A stretch of 64,000 bases of DNA from CAUZIZ01 sp963579905 (GTDB lineage: Bacteria; Acidobacteriota; UBA6911; RPQK01; JAJDTT01). The first letter of the stretch is position 1; each line of letters begins with the position of its first letter. A model generated the notes under the pieces. The model worked only from the letters and a program-made list of their open reading frames with translations. It was not told where the DNA came from and ran no database searches. Below, one piece after another: positions 25,036 through 34,607 of the stretch. The position numbers and the translations under genes are program-made. Location: the NCBI GenBank assembly GCA_963579905.1, contig CAUZIZ010000008.1:1-64000 (forward strand), in the 5' to 3' direction.

Positions 25036-28000
25036 ATGCCATCACGAATCCTGATCTCTGCGATCAACGACAACAAATTACAAGCAGCGGAAGATTGGCT
25101 GTCTGACCTGGGACAAGGCAAGGAGGTGCTAGTGCTAGCACCTACCCGGCACGCTGCCGACGATTTTGCTTCGCGTCTTTGTCTGAGGCAACAGGGTTTG
25201 TTCGGCATGCATCGTTTCACGGCGGCCGCACTGGCCGTGACGATGGCGACCCGCACCCTGGCGCTGCGCGACCTTGCTCCCCTGAGCCGCCTTGGACTAG
25301 AGGCCTTGGCTGCCAGGTGCGTTTTTCGGAGCCTCAGCGAGGCGTCTCTCTCCTATTTCGGGCCCGTTTGCGAGATGCCGGGATTTGCCAGGGCGCTGGC
25401 ATCGACTCTTCTAGAACTCAGGCTGGCCAGAGTATCTTCCGAGAGCCTATTCCGCTCAGGCAAGCCTGGAAGCGACCTGGCGCTATTTCTTACCTTTTTC
25501 GAAGAGGAACTCGAGACCCAGTCACTAGCCGATGTCGCAACACTGTTCCAGCTGGCGAGGGAGGCGGTTGAAGAGGGCGAGGCGAACTTGTTGGGTCTTC
25601 CGCTGCTGCTGCTGGACGTCCCTCCCCGTTCGATTGTGGAGAGTGCATTCTACAGGGCGCTGGTTGAAGGAGCCCCCGGCGTCCTTGCCACAGTGACCGC
25701 AGGCGATGGGGAGGGCCAGTTTAGTCTCTGCGAGGTGTTGGGTCTCCTCCAAAAGCAGATGGAACACGACGATCTCGGCGGCGTGACCGCCTTAGATAGG
25801 ATCCGTGAGGATCTTTTCAGACCGGGCACGATTCGAGGCGGGGAACCCGACTCCAGTTTTGAGCTCTTTTCGGCTCCCGGAGAGGGTAGGGAGTGTATCG
25901 AGATTTCTCGCAGGATCCTTCAAGCGGCAAAGGAGGGCATCGCTTTCGATCGTGTGGCGGTGCTGATACGAAATCCGAACGTCTATCAGTCGCAGCTCGA
26001 GGACGCTTTCAAGAGCGCTGGGATTTCTGGGTACTTCAGCCAGGGAACAACACGGCCTGATCCCTCGGGAAGGGCTCTATTGAGCCTTCTCTCCTGTGCC
26101 TCCGAGGGTGTTTCTGCTTCTCGTTTTGCCGAGTATCTCTCTCTGGGTCAAGTTCCTCCGGTGGACACTTCGGGAGCGCCTCCGAAGGCACAGGTTCCTT
26201 GGGTCGAGCCGAGTAACGAGCTTCAGATGATCTTCAAATCCCTGGTTGCAACTGAGGACAATGCTACCCCAGCTGATGAAGCAGACGGAGAGACCGAGAC
26301 TGTAGATTCTTCCGTTGTGGCAGGGACGCTGCGGACTCCGCTTCATTGGGAGAGGCTTCTGGTGGATGCTGCCGTGATCGGGGGAAAAGAGCGGTGGGCT
26401 CGAAGGCTTTCCGGTCTGGAGGCGGAGCTTCGTCTCAAATATGAGGAAATCGAAGAAGAAGACGGGAGAAGGCGGACTCTAGAGAAGCAGATCGAGCGGC
26501 TCCAGAATCTCAAGGCTTTCTCGCTTCCGCTGATCGAGCTTCTCGATGGACTTCCTCAGCAGGCACTTTGGAGTGACTGGCTTCGGGCACTGCGTCGTTT
26601 GAGCTCCACCGCTTTGCGGTCACCCGAATCTGTGCTGGGTGTGCTAGCGGAACTGGAGCCAATGGGAAATGTCGGTCCGGTGGGACTCTCTGAGGTGCAA
26701 CAGATACTGAATGAACGTTTGACCCGGCTGCTGCCGGAGCCTCCCGAAAGGCACTACGGGCGTGTCTTTGTAGGCACCCTTGCAGAGGCCCGGGCGCGCT
26801 CCTTTCAAATTGTCTTCGTCCCGGGTCTGGCGGAGGGAATCTTCCCTGGCAAGATCTTGGAGGATCCGCTTCTGCTGGATGAATATCGACGACAGGTCTC
26901 AGGTGAATTGATTACCCGCCGGGGAAAGTCTGAGGAGGAGAGGTTGTTACTGCGCACGGCGGTGGCAGCAGCCTCGCTGCGGCTGGTAGCGTCCTATCCC
27001 CGGATGGACGTCGTCCAGGGGCGCGCCCGCGTGCCTTCTCTGTACGCCCTGGAACTTCTTCGAGCGGCAGAAGGGCGGCTCCCGGATCTCAAGAGCCTGG
27101 AGAAGCGTGCTGCTCAAGCTTTCAGTAATCGCTTGGGATGGCCTGCGCCCAAGGATTCCAGCGCCGCCGTGGATGATGCCGAGTTCGATCTGTCCACCCT
27201 GGATTCCCTGCTTCATCAACCGGAGCAAGATAATACCGGACGAGGACGGTATCTGCTGAACGTCAACACTTGTCTCGCACGATCCCTGAGGTCTCGTTAC
27301 AAGCGCTGGAGACCAGAGTGGTCCGACGATGACGGTATCGTGGGCGGCAAAGACGAGAAGCTGCGGCAAATTCTCAGCAAACAGGGAATGAATAGCCGCA
27401 GCTATTCCCCCACGGCGATGCAGTCCTTTTCCGCTTGTCCCTATCGCTTCTTTCTCTATGCCATCCAACGCTTACAGCCCAGGGAGGAAATCGCGGCGAT
27501 CGAACAGCTCGACCCCCTGACACGAGGCAGCCTCTTTCATGCCGCCCAGTTTCAGCTCTTTCGCAGGCTCCAGGAGGCCGATTTGCTTCCGATGAGACAG
27601 GACAACGTCGAAGTAATAATCGACACGGCAGACGGTGTGCTCGATCAGATTGCATCCCGCTACAGAGATGAGTTGGCACCCGCAATTCTTCAGGTCTGGG
27701 AGAGTGAAATAGAGGAAATCCGAGTGGACCTGCGCGTCTGGGTCCGCGAGGTCTGTCAATCTGACCAACAGTGGAAGCCGATTCATTTCGAATACTCCTT
27801 CGGCCTCCCCCGGGAAGCAGATCGGGATCCTGAAAGCAGTGACCAGGATGCCATCCTGCTCAGTGGTCGCCATTTTCGAGGTGTCATCGATCTGGTGGAG
27901 AAGCACCAGGAAAAGTCGCTGCTCAGAGTGACAGATCACAAGACAGGGCGTGCCCCTTGGCCTCGACCCGACTTTGTAGGAAAGGGAGAGATTCTTCAGC

Positions 28001-28317
28001 CCTTGCTCTACGGTCTGGCCGCCGAAAAATTGCTGGGACTTCCTGTCGAAGAGGGCCGTCTGTTCTACTGCACGCAGCGGGGAGACTTTCAACAGGTGTC
28101 GATCCCATTGACGAAAGAGAGCCGAGCCAGGATCCGACAGGTAGTAGAGACCATCGATGCTGCCATCAAGTCGGCGTTTCTGCCCGCGGCACCCCGCGAA
28201 AAGGCTTGTCAGTACTGTGACTACAAGTTGGTATGCGGCCCCTATGAAGAACTCAGAGTTGGCAGGAAGCGGAAGGAATTGCTGGTCGAATTGGAGGAGA
28301 TTAGGAGAATACCGTAG
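25036..28317 (+). CDS. addB: AddB-type helicase/nuclease subunit
   Basis: A 1093-residue protein. The middle and C-terminal parts resemble AddB/RexB of the AddAB double-strand-break repair enzyme. The C-terminal nuclease has GRHFRGVIDLVE and DHKTGRAPWP, i.e. PD-(D/E)XK residues. The paired cysteines (SACPYRFFLYA and ACQYCDYKLVCGP) form the AddB 4Fe-4S staple. The N-terminus is odd: the usual Walker A glycine-rich loop is not visible, with ISAINDNKLQAAE there instead. It is the first gene of an addB-addA pair; the intervening 58 bases hold a CAGTGAG-type repeat that also contains its stop codon. Function with AddA: processing broken ends for recombination. Confidence 0.85.
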   Translation: MPSRILISAINDNKLQAAEDWLSDLGQGKEVLVLAPTRHAADDFASRLCLRQQGLFGMHRFTAAALAVTMATRTLALRDLAPLSRLGLEALAARCVFRSLSEASLSYFGPVCEMPGFARALASTLLELRLARVSSESLFRSGKPGSDLALFLTFFEEELETQSLADVATLFQLAREAVEEGEANLLGLPLLLLDVPPRSIVESAFYRALVEGAPGVLATVTAGDGEGQFSLCEVLGLLQKQMEHDDLGGVTALDRIREDLFRPGTIRGGEPDSSFELFSAPGEGRECIEISRRILQAAKEGIAFDRVAVLIRNPNVYQSQLEDAFKSAGISGYFSQGTTRPDPSGRALLSLLSCASEGVSASRFAEYLSLGQVPPVDTSGAPPKAQVPWVEPSNELQMIFKSLVATEDNATPADEADGETETVDSSVVAGTLRTPLHWERLLVDAAVIGGKERWARRLSGLEAELRLKYEEIEEEDGRRRTLEKQIERLQNLKAFSLPLIELLDGLPQQALWSDWLRALRRLSSTALRSPESVLGVLAELEPMGNVGPVGLSEVQQILNERLTRLLPEPPERHYGRVFVGTLAEARARSFQIVFVPGLAEGIFPGKILEDPLLLDEYRRQVSGELITRRGKSEEERLLLRTAVAAASLRLVASYPRMDVVQGRARVPSLYALELLRAAEGRLPDLKSLEKRAAQAFSNRLGWPAPKDSSAAVDDAEFDLSTLDSLLHQPEQDNTGRGRYLLNVNTCLARSLRSRYKRWRPEWSDDDGIVGGKDEKLRQILSKQGMNSRSYSPTAMQSFSACPYRFFLYAIQRLQPREEIAAIEQLDPLTRGSLFHAAQFQLFRRLQEADLLPMRQDNVEVIIDTADGVLDQIASRYRDELAPAILQVWESEIEEIRVDLRVWVREVCQSDQQWKPIHFEYSFGLPREADRDPESSDQDAILLSGRHFRGVIDLVEKHQEKSLLRVTDHKTGRAPWPRPDFVGKGEILQPLLYGLAAEKLLGLPVEEGRLFYCTQRGDFQQVSIPLTKESRARIRQVVETIDAAIKSAFLPAAPREKACQYCDYKLVCGPYEELRVGRKRKELLVELEEIRRIP

Positions 28318-28358
28318 TGAGCAGTGAGCAGTGAGCAATTGGCAGTGAGGAATTAGCA
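28316..28358. repeat. CAGTGAG-type short tandem repeat between addB and addA
   Basis: Three to four units of AGTGAGC are repeated, followed by degenerate CAGTGAGGAATTAGC. The addB TAG stop borders it. The same unit occurs on both sides of the leuD/serA junction (44092-44116 and, reversed, 44229-44255). Confidence 0.6.
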
Positions 28359-28375
28359 TTGGGAAGTGTTACGCA

Positions 28376-31300
28376 ATGAACGATTCCGATGCACGCGACG
28401 TCATCCGTGAATCGCTCGACGAGAGTCTGATTGTCGAAGCAGCTGCTGGAACGGGCAAGACTTCGGAGTTGGTGCGGCGTTTGGTTTCCGTTCTGCGGAC
28501 GGGACGGGCGCGGGTCGAACAGATCGTGGCGGTTACTTTTACCCGGAAGGCGGCCGGCGAGCTGAAGTTGCGCTTGCGCGAAGCTCTGGACCAGGAGCGC
28601 GGCCGGACCGTTAGCGGGGATGAGGTCGAGAACCTGGAACGATCGATTACCGAATTGGAAGAGGCGCGAATCGGTACGATTCACTCTTTTTGTGGTGATC
28701 TCCTTCGTGAGCGCCCCGTAGAGGCCAAAGTAGATCCTTCATTTAAAGAGCTGGCCGAAGACGAGGCCCCAGCTCTGTTCGATAGAGCCTTTGGCCGCTG
28801 GATCGAGGAGAAGCTCGCCGATCCCCCAACTGGCTTGCAGCGTGCTCTGAATCGTTCCCGGGTACGCCAGAACTTCGGTGGCAGCTCTCCCCTGGGACAG
28901 ATCAAAGCCGGCGCCTGGAAATTGGTCGAATGGCGAGATTTTTCCCGGCCCTGGCGTCGAGAACCGTTCGAGCGTGAGTCCCAGATCGATGCTCTATTGA
29001 GAGGTGTTCGAGATCTCTCCGAAATGAGTGAGCGTTGTCGAAATTGGAGGGACGATCTGCGGAAAGGGCTTCGACCAGTCCGAGACCTTGCCACCTGGAC
29101 CAGGCGGGCGGAACAGGAGGGATCGAGATCCTACGAGCGTCTCGAAGGACTACTGATCCAGTTAGAGCGGGATCTCAACCGGTACCAGAACAAGAAGAAG
29201 GGAAGGGGAGACTTCGCTCCGGACCTGCCTCGGGAGGTGGTTCTGCGGGCGCGAGATAGCCTGACTTCCGCATTGGAGGAATTCAAACGGCAGGCCGATG
29301 CCGACCTCGCCGCCCTGCTGCAAGACGAATTCCAGGAGGTCGTTCAACGTTATGAGGAGCTGAAGCGAAAGTCGGGAAAACTCGATTTCGTCGACCTGCT
29401 GATCTATACCCGCAACCTGATTAGGGACAACCCCACAATCCGCTCCTATTTTCAGCAGAGGTTTACCCATATCTTCGTGGATGAGTTCCAGGATACGGAT
29501 CCGCTTCAGGCAGAGATTATGCTTCTTCTCTCGGCCGATGATCCTGAGGCGACCGATTGGTTGAAGGTTCGTCCCAAGGCCGGGAAGCTCTTCCTGGTAG
29601 GAGATCCCAAGCAATCCATCTACCGTTTCCGCAGGGCGGACGTGCAGCTTTATCAGCAGATCCGGGAGGCTCTGCAAGAAGGAGGGGTAAGGCTGGTCCA
29701 CTTGAAGCTAAGTTTTCGCTCCAGTCCCGCCATTCAGCAGCTTGTCAACGCCTCATTTGCTCCTGAAATGAAGGATGATCGTCGGATCGGGCAGCTAGAT
29801 TACGTTGCGCTCGAACACTCGCGACCGCAGCAAGAGGGGCAGCCCAGTTTGCTGGTGCTGCCCCCACCGCGGCCCTACAGCAGTTTCGGGAATCTGGCGA
29901 ATTCCGCGATTGAGTCGTGTCTACCCGATGCCACCGCGGCCCTGGTGGACTGGATGTTGAACGAGAGTGGCTGGACGATTGATGATCCCGAACATTCGGG
30001 TGGCCGGCTACCCCTGACTCCTCGCCATATCTGCATTCTCTTTCGGCGCTTCGTGTCCTGGGGAAGCGACGTCACTCGAGATTACACTCGTTCTCTCGAG
30101 GTACGAGGAGTGCCTCACGTTCTGGTCGGATCCAGGTCGTTTCACCAGCGAGAGGAAGTCGAGACCTTGAGGGCGGCCCTGACCGCCATCGAGTGGCCGG
30201 ACGACGAACTCTCGGTTTATGCCACGCTCAGAGGATCTCTTTTCTGGATTCGCGATGCTCTGTTGCTGCGTTTTCGTGATGAGTTCGGGTCTCTGTATCC
30301 TTTTCGCTCGATCCCTGAGCAGCTGGAGGACGATCTGAAACCGGTTGTAGAGAGCCTGGATACCCTGGCGCGAATGCATCGGATGCGAAACCGAAGACCA
30401 ATCGTCGAAACCATTAACGATCTCCTGTCCAGCACTCGCTCTCACGCGGGCTTTGCCCTCAGGCCTGCCGGTCATCAGGTTCTGGCCAATGTCCAGCGCA
30501 TCTGCGATCTGGCTCGCAAGTTTGAGGCGAGTGGAGGCATCTCCTTTCGTGCTTTCGTGGAGTTCTTGGATACCGAGGCCGCAAAGCCGGGGGCCTCTCA
30601 GGCCGCGGTTTTGGAGGAGGGTGTCGACGGCGTGCACCTGATGACCGTCCACTCTGCCAAGGGTCTGGAGTTCCCGGTAGTCGTTCTTGCAGATCTGACC
30701 GCAAAGTTGTCGTCCGCGCGTCCAGACAAGTACGTGAATCCCAGACAGGGGATGGCGGCCTTCACGCTAATGGGATGCGCTCCCTGGGAGCTGATTGATC
30801 ATGAGGAAGAGGAGTCTCTTCGAGATCGTGCAGAGGGGATTCGGGTTGCCTACGTAGCTGCTACTCGAGCTCGAGATTTGCTGGTGGTTCCGGCGCTCGG
30901 TGATGGAGCCAGGGCGGGGTGGCTGGAGCCCCTCAGTAAGGCGATCTACCCTGCCGAGGAGAACTGGCGTGGATCTTCGGACGCGCCTGGTTGTCCCGTT
31001 TTTGGAGAGGCAAGCGTCCTGGATCGTCCCATGCGGTTCGATGGCCTTTCCGAGTCATCGGTTCGCCCCGGACTCCACCATCCCGAAGTCGGCGACCACT
31101 CGGTGGTGTGGTGGGACCCGGCGATTCTCAACCTGGGTGTCCAGCCGAACTTCGGACTGCAGCAGGAAAGGATTCTCACCGAGGATGCGAGTGGTGAGGC
31201 TGCTGAGAAAGGCATGGAGGACTATCGGCGGTGGAGTGAGCAGCGCGTGCGCACTCTCGAAGCTGGGATGCAGCCCCTGTGCGAGGTTTTCACCGTCACC

Positions 31301-31810
31301 AAGGCGCCTTCCTTACGGATGCCTTCAGAGAGTAGGCCAATCCAGGTGGCCATCTTGCCAAAACCCGAGTCCCGGCCCACCGGGGCCCGCTTTGGGACGT
31401 TGGTTCACACCATTCTGAGAGACGTTCGCCTGGAAGGAGATGAGGCTCAGATCGGGCATGTGGCCAGACTTCATTCACGAGTTCTCGAAGCCGGACCAGA
31501 GGAGGAGGCGGCGGCGGTGCAGGCGGTCCGTTCCGCCCTGGCACATCCTCTGCTGCAGCAGGCAGCTTCGTCTCCAAGGTGTTATCGAGAGCTGCCGGTT
31601 TCGCTCAAGGTGGAAGAGGGACGCATCCTGGAGGGGACGATTGACCTTGCCTTTGTCGACGACAGCAATTGCTGGGTCGTCCTGGATTTCAAGACCGACG
31701 CCGATCTCCAGTCCAAACGGGATCGCTATGAGCGCCAGGTGCGCTGGTATCTGACTGCGCTAGGGCAGATTACGGGTAGAGACACGAAAGGATGGCTCCT
31801 TGGGATATGA
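28376..31810 (+). CDS. addA: AddA-type UvrD/PcrA helicase-nuclease subunit
   Basis: An 1144-residue superfamily 1A helicase. Walker A is EAAAGTGKTSELVRR near residue 25; motif Ia AVTFTRKAAGEL; Walker B IFVDEFQDTDP; motif III LVGDPKQSIYRFR; motif V LMTVHSAKGLEFPVV; motif VI RVAYVAATRARDLL. A C-terminal PD-(D/E)XK nuclease shows LEGTIDLAF and WVVLDFKTD. Both subunits thus keep a nuclease domain, as in AddAB rather than RecBCD. Chi recognition cannot be judged from sequence. Immediately downstream of addB; cotranscription likely. Confidence 0.92.
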   Translation: MNDSDARDVIRESLDESLIVEAAAGTGKTSELVRRLVSVLRTGRARVEQIVAVTFTRKAAGELKLRLREALDQERGRTVSGDEVENLERSITELEEARIGTIHSFCGDLLRERPVEAKVDPSFKELAEDEAPALFDRAFGRWIEEKLADPPTGLQRALNRSRVRQNFGGSSPLGQIKAGAWKLVEWRDFSRPWRREPFERESQIDALLRGVRDLSEMSERCRNWRDDLRKGLRPVRDLATWTRRAEQEGSRSYERLEGLLIQLERDLNRYQNKKKGRGDFAPDLPREVVLRARDSLTSALEEFKRQADADLAALLQDEFQEVVQRYEELKRKSGKLDFVDLLIYTRNLIRDNPTIRSYFQQRFTHIFVDEFQDTDPLQAEIMLLLSADDPEATDWLKVRPKAGKLFLVGDPKQSIYRFRRADVQLYQQIREALQEGGVRLVHLKLSFRSSPAIQQLVNASFAPEMKDDRRIGQLDYVALEHSRPQQEGQPSLLVLPPPRPYSSFGNLANSAIESCLPDATAALVDWMLNESGWTIDDPEHSGGRLPLTPRHICILFRRFVSWGSDVTRDYTRSLEVRGVPHVLVGSRSFHQREEVETLRAALTAIEWPDDELSVYATLRGSLFWIRDALLLRFRDEFGSLYPFRSIPEQLEDDLKPVVESLDTLARMHRMRNRRPIVETINDLLSSTRSHAGFALRPAGHQVLANVQRICDLARKFEASGGISFRAFVEFLDTEAAKPGASQAAVLEEGVDGVHLMTVHSAKGLEFPVVVLADLTAKLSSARPDKYVNPRQGMAAFTLMGCAPWELIDHEEEESLRDRAEGIRVAYVAATRARDLLVVPALGDGARAGWLEPLSKAIYPAEENWRGSSDAPGCPVFGEASVLDRPMRFDGLSESSVRPGLHHPEVGDHSVVWWDPAILNLGVQPNFGLQQERILTEDASGEAAEKGMEDYRRWSEQRVRTLEAGMQPLCEVFTVTKAPSLRMPSESRPIQVAILPKPESRPTGARFGTLVHTILRDVRLEGDEAQIGHVARLHSRVLEAGPEEEAAAVQAVRSALAHPLLQQAASSPRCYRELPVSLKVEEGRILEGTIDLAFVDDSNCWVVLDFKTDADLQSKRDRYERQVRWYLTALGQITGRDTKGWLLGI

Positions 31811-31872
31811 GTGAGACGTCACTCACAATTGCGAGGACAGCGGCTTTCCAGTAAGATGGTCCGGGTTTAAGG

Positions 31873-32145
31873 ATGCGAGAAAAAGATTTCTACAGAGAGC
31901 GACGCGAAACCAAACAGGCGAACTTCGCCTGTCCCTTTTGCCGTGAGAGGGCCGACTTCGCAGTACGGTGGCTGATCTGTGAGAAAAAGGATCGACTGCC
32001 TTCTCATGCGAATGAAGGGGATCGGCAGAAGTTTAGCCGGATCCGCTCCTACATGGTACGCGAGGACGAACACCTTATGTGCTCGAACCTGCGTTGCCGG
32101 CGAAGGTTTGAGATCCCCAGCCAGCAGTCAGTGGTCCTTCTGTAA
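31873..32145 (+). CDS. Small zinc-ribbon protein
   Basis: A 90-residue protein with two cysteine pairs, CPFCRE (residues 20-23) and CSNLRC (about 71-76), which could bind one zinc ion. Charged, soluble. A short AAGG precedes the ATG at 31873. Lies 62 bases after addA and convergent with the RRM gene. I do not know the family; it may be a nucleic-acid-associated zinc ribbon, but that is inference. Confidence 0.6.
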   Translation: MREKDFYRERRETKQANFACPFCRERADFAVRWLICEKKDRLPSHANEGDRQKFSRIRSYMVREDEHLMCSNLRCRRRFEIPSQQSVVLL

Positions 32146-32182
32146 ATCCCAACCTTTGGGAATGTTCTAGGGTAGGCTGCCG

Positions 32183-32455
32183 CTACCAGTCCCGTCGTGG
32201 ACCTCGGTCCTCACGTCGAGGCTTCGCCTCACTTACGGTCAGGCTCCTGCCGCCCATGTCTTTCTGGTGCAGTGATTCGATAGCTTCCTCGCCACCGTCC
32301 TCCATCTCAACGAAGCCGAAGCCTCGTGGTCGACCAGAGTCGCGATCGGTCACGAGGTGTACCGACTCGACGGTCCCAAACGGCTCGAAGAGCTCGCGCA
32401 CCTCATCTTCGCTCGCACTGAAGGGCAAGTTTCCGACGTAGATCCTCTTGGACAT
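32183..32455 (-). CDS. RNA-binding protein with one RRM domain
   Basis: A 90-residue single-RRM protein. RNP2 is RIYVGNL (residues 4-10) and RNP1 is RGFGFVEM (about 43-50); the C-terminus is a short basic tail, as in cyanobacterial and acidobacterial Rbp proteins that bind RNA and often respond to cold. A perfect TATAAT lies about 95 bases upstream of the ATG, giving a long 5' leader with a small hairpin, which suggests control at the level of the mRNA. Confidence 0.88.
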   Translation of the reverse strand: MSKRIYVGNLPFSASEDEVRELFEPFGTVESVHLVTDRDSGRPRGFGFVEMEDGGEEAIESLHQKDMGGRSLTVSEAKPRREDRGPRRDW

Positions 32456-32557
32456 AGCTAGATTTTCCTTAGTTCACTTCCCAACTGGACTGTTTCTACA
32501 GCTTGTACCTCTCTGGAGGCATCAATCCAGATGAGAAAAATTAGCACACATTATAGG
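32456..32557 (-). promoter_or_regulatory. Promoter -10 and long 5' leader of the RRM gene
   Basis: On the minus strand TATAAT occupies 32550-32555. The -35 region is not obvious. The leader of about 85 bases contains a small stem (CTGGA ... TCCAG) before the ATG. Such leaders are usual for RRM and cold-shock genes; function here is inferred. Confidence 0.45.
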
Positions 32558-32647
32558 GAAGCGCTACTTTGAAAGAGTATGACCCGGCCACCAGGACATT
32601 GCCGGATTGATTGGGGATAACCTCGGTAGCTCAGGAACCGGGATGGG

Positions 32648-32703
32648 GAAGATTGTGTGAAGATAAGATGCCAAAATTCCAAGTTATTTTTGCGCAGAAC
32701 CTT
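32648..32703. repeat. MITE-like element family A, partial copy 5
   Basis: Matches the right-hand end of copy 4 (GAAGAT...ATGCCAAAATTCCAAGTTA and TTTTTGCGCAGAACC). The rest of the element is missing. Its bases encode the last five residues (GSAQK) and the TAA stop of the glycosyltransferase gene. Confidence 0.75.
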
Positions 32704-33703
32704 TGGGTAGATCGAAGGCTACGGGTTCGAAAGCAAACCACTTCGAGAGCTGATTGCCGTTGACGCGGCGTCGCTTTCTGATCCACTCTCTTTTCTGGTG
32801 GAATCTCTTTCGCAGCCGCCAGACTTCCGCGTAGGCGGGCAGGGAAGTCCGTTCCAAGACGATTACATAGAGTAGGATTCCCAAGTCCCTTATCCACATG
32901 TGTGGAAAGCAGCGGCGCCGGACGGCAGGATCCAGGTTCTTCATGCGCAGCAGATAGCGGTTTTTGAGTGAATGGCGATTGATGACTGCAGGAAGAGTCT
33001 TCCGTCGGGAAGGGAGCACTCGTCGGGCATGAAGGGCTTCAGCCGTGGGTTCGTAGATGGCCTTCCAGCCATAGAGCTGTGCTCTCCAGGCGAGATCGGC
33101 GTCCTCTCGGTAGGCGAAGAACTCTTCGTCCAGGTACTCGTCCCCGATTCTGACGTCTTCGAGCATCCTCCGAGAACACATCAGGGCCGCCCCACTGATC
33201 CCGAAGACCGACTGTCGGCGCTGGTACTGCCCTTGATCCAGCTCGTTGTTTCCGCGATCGAAGTGCCTTTGGGACGGAGTGAAGTAGATTCCAGTGGTGT
33301 CCAGCACGGCAGCCCCTGACCGGAATATCTGTTGGCCGGAGGTATCCATCCGGTAGAGCTTGCCCCCGCACATCCCCGCTCCCTCGACCTCACGCAGGGT
33401 CTGCACCGACCTCTCTACGTAATCAGGTCGCAGAACCACGTCTGCGTTCAATAAGAGCGCATACTCGAATTCCTCCCCCAGGAGGTTGCGGTTGTGACCG
33501 TAGCTGAAGCCCCTATTGGTCTGGGAAGCAAACAGTTCGCATCCGAATCGGGCGGCAATATCCCGGGAGTCATCTGTTGAGGCATTGTCGAACAGCTTGA
33601 TCTTCAGAGGCACCGTTTGTGACCGCACAGACTCCAGACACCTCTGCAGGAAGACCTCGCCATTATGGGTGACGATGCTGAGCAGGATTGCTTCTCTCCC
33701 CAT
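32684..33703 (-). CDS. GT2-family glycosyltransferase
   Basis: A 339-residue GT-A fold glycosyltransferase. It starts with REAILLSIVTHNGEVFLQRC and has LFDNASTDDS for nucleotide-sugar binding and LLNADVVLRPDYV for the DxD-like metal site; SVFGISGAALMCSR and DEEFFAYREDADLAWR are usual for rhamnosyltransferase-like GT2 enzymes. The ATG at 33703 shares its A with the TGA of the upstream glycosyltransferase (TGATG) and has GAGG eight to eleven bases before it. The C-terminal GSAQK and the stop come from a MITE-like remnant. Adds a sugar to the exported polysaccharide. Confidence 0.88.
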   Translation of the reverse strand: MGREAILLSIVTHNGEVFLQRCLESVRSQTVPLKIKLFDNASTDDSRDIAARFGCELFASQTNRGFSYGHNRNLLGEEFEYALLLNADVVLRPDYVERSVQTLREVEGAGMCGGKLYRMDTSGQQIFRSGAAVLDTTGIYFTPSQRHFDRGNNELDQGQYQRRQSVFGISGAALMCSRRMLEDVRIGDEYLDEEFFAYREDADLAWRAQLYGWKAIYEPTAEALHARRVLPSRRKTLPAVINRHSLKNRYLLRMKNLDPAVRRRCFPHMWIRDLGILLYVIVLERTSLPAYAEVWRLRKRFHQKREWIRKRRRVNGNQLSKWFAFEPVAFDLPKGSAQK

Positions 33704-34578
33704 CAGCGCCACCTCGAGATGATTTGTCTTCGGATCCAGCTTCCCATACGCACTGCAGGCCAGAGCAGCAGATAGCCGGCGCGGTGGTGCTTTTTCAAAT
33801 AGCGAAGTAGGTTATTGTAGTAGATCCCGACGAAGCGTTCGTAGCCGAGTCGATCCAGCGCCAGGCCCCCACGGTGGACACCTACAGAATGGCCAGGAAA
33901 ATGGAAGATTCTCCATTGCGCCGCATGAACTCGTTTGCAGAAATCCACGTCCTCGAACCAGGCAGGCTGGAACTGCTCGTCGAATCCTCCTACGGTTTTC
34001 CAGGCGTCTTTACGCAGAAGCCAGAAGGCTGCCGCAGGCTGTTCTACTTCTACTCCTTGGATGTTTGAGTCCATCGAAGCGGCAGAGGGGAAGAGGCTTG
34101 TCCATGCGAGACGAAATGGTTTTGCCGCGCCACGGAGCAACTCTTCCAGGAACAACACATCGCGGATCACGTTCCAGACGGTGGGGAGAGGGCGGATCTG
34201 GAAGTTGCTCTGGGGAATCCCCTTATCGTCCGTCAATTTGCCGCTGACAATAGCCGCTGTAGGTAGGCGATTCATCTCCTGGTAGAGGCTCCGCACGCTC
34301 TCTGGATTCACTTCAAGGTCGGGGTTCAAGAGGAGGACGAGTCGCGTGCTGGTCAGAGCGATTCCGCGATTGGCAGCAGCGGCAAAGCCCAGATTATTCT
34401 CCATCTTCAGCAGCCGCACGCCAGAGGACTCTGCTGCGGCTTCGGGGCTATGGTCAGTTGAAGCGTTGTCTACGACCAGGACCTCGGCGAGGTCCTCCTT
34501 CAGGACTTCCAAAGAGCGCAGGAGTCGACCCAGGTGCCGGCCGCTGTTCCAGTTCACAATGACCGCGCTCAAGTCCAT
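33703..34578 (-). CDS. GT2-family glycosyltransferase
   Basis: A 291-residue glycosyltransferase: MDLSAVIVNWNSGRHLGRLL, VVDNASTDHS, LLNPDLEVNPES and the acceptor-side signature WFEDVDFCKRVHAAQWRI. A single hydrophobic C-terminal segment (YLLLWPAVRMGSWIRR) may touch the membrane. The start ATG 34578 follows the ABC ATPase stop by 29 bases; a longer frame to 34650 would overlap that gene and adds residues without similarity. Third gene of the polysaccharide export operon and coupled to the fourth. Confidence 0.85.
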   Translation of the reverse strand: MDLSAVIVNWNSGRHLGRLLRSLEVLKEDLAEVLVVDNASTDHSPEAAAESSGVRLLKMENNLGFAAAANRGIALTSTRLVLLLNPDLEVNPESVRSLYQEMNRLPTAAIVSGKLTDDKGIPQSNFQIRPLPTVWNVIRDVLFLEELLRGAAKPFRLAWTSLFPSAASMDSNIQGVEVEQPAAAFWLLRKDAWKTVGGFDEQFQPAWFEDVDFCKRVHAAQWRIFHFPGHSVGVHRGGLALDRLGYERFVGIYYNNLLRYLKKHHRAGYLLLWPAVRMGSWIRRQIISRWR

Positions 34579-34607
34579 GGATGGGGAAGTCCCCTGAGAT
34601 TCTGGAG

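Noticed and set aside
28316..28358. CRISPR-like repetition
   Set aside because: Units of 7 bp without unique spacers; a simple tandem repeat, not a CRISPR array.
25036..31810. AddAB pair as a defence system
   Set aside because: Complete AddA/AddB motifs including 4Fe-4S and both nucleases indicate ordinary recombination repair.
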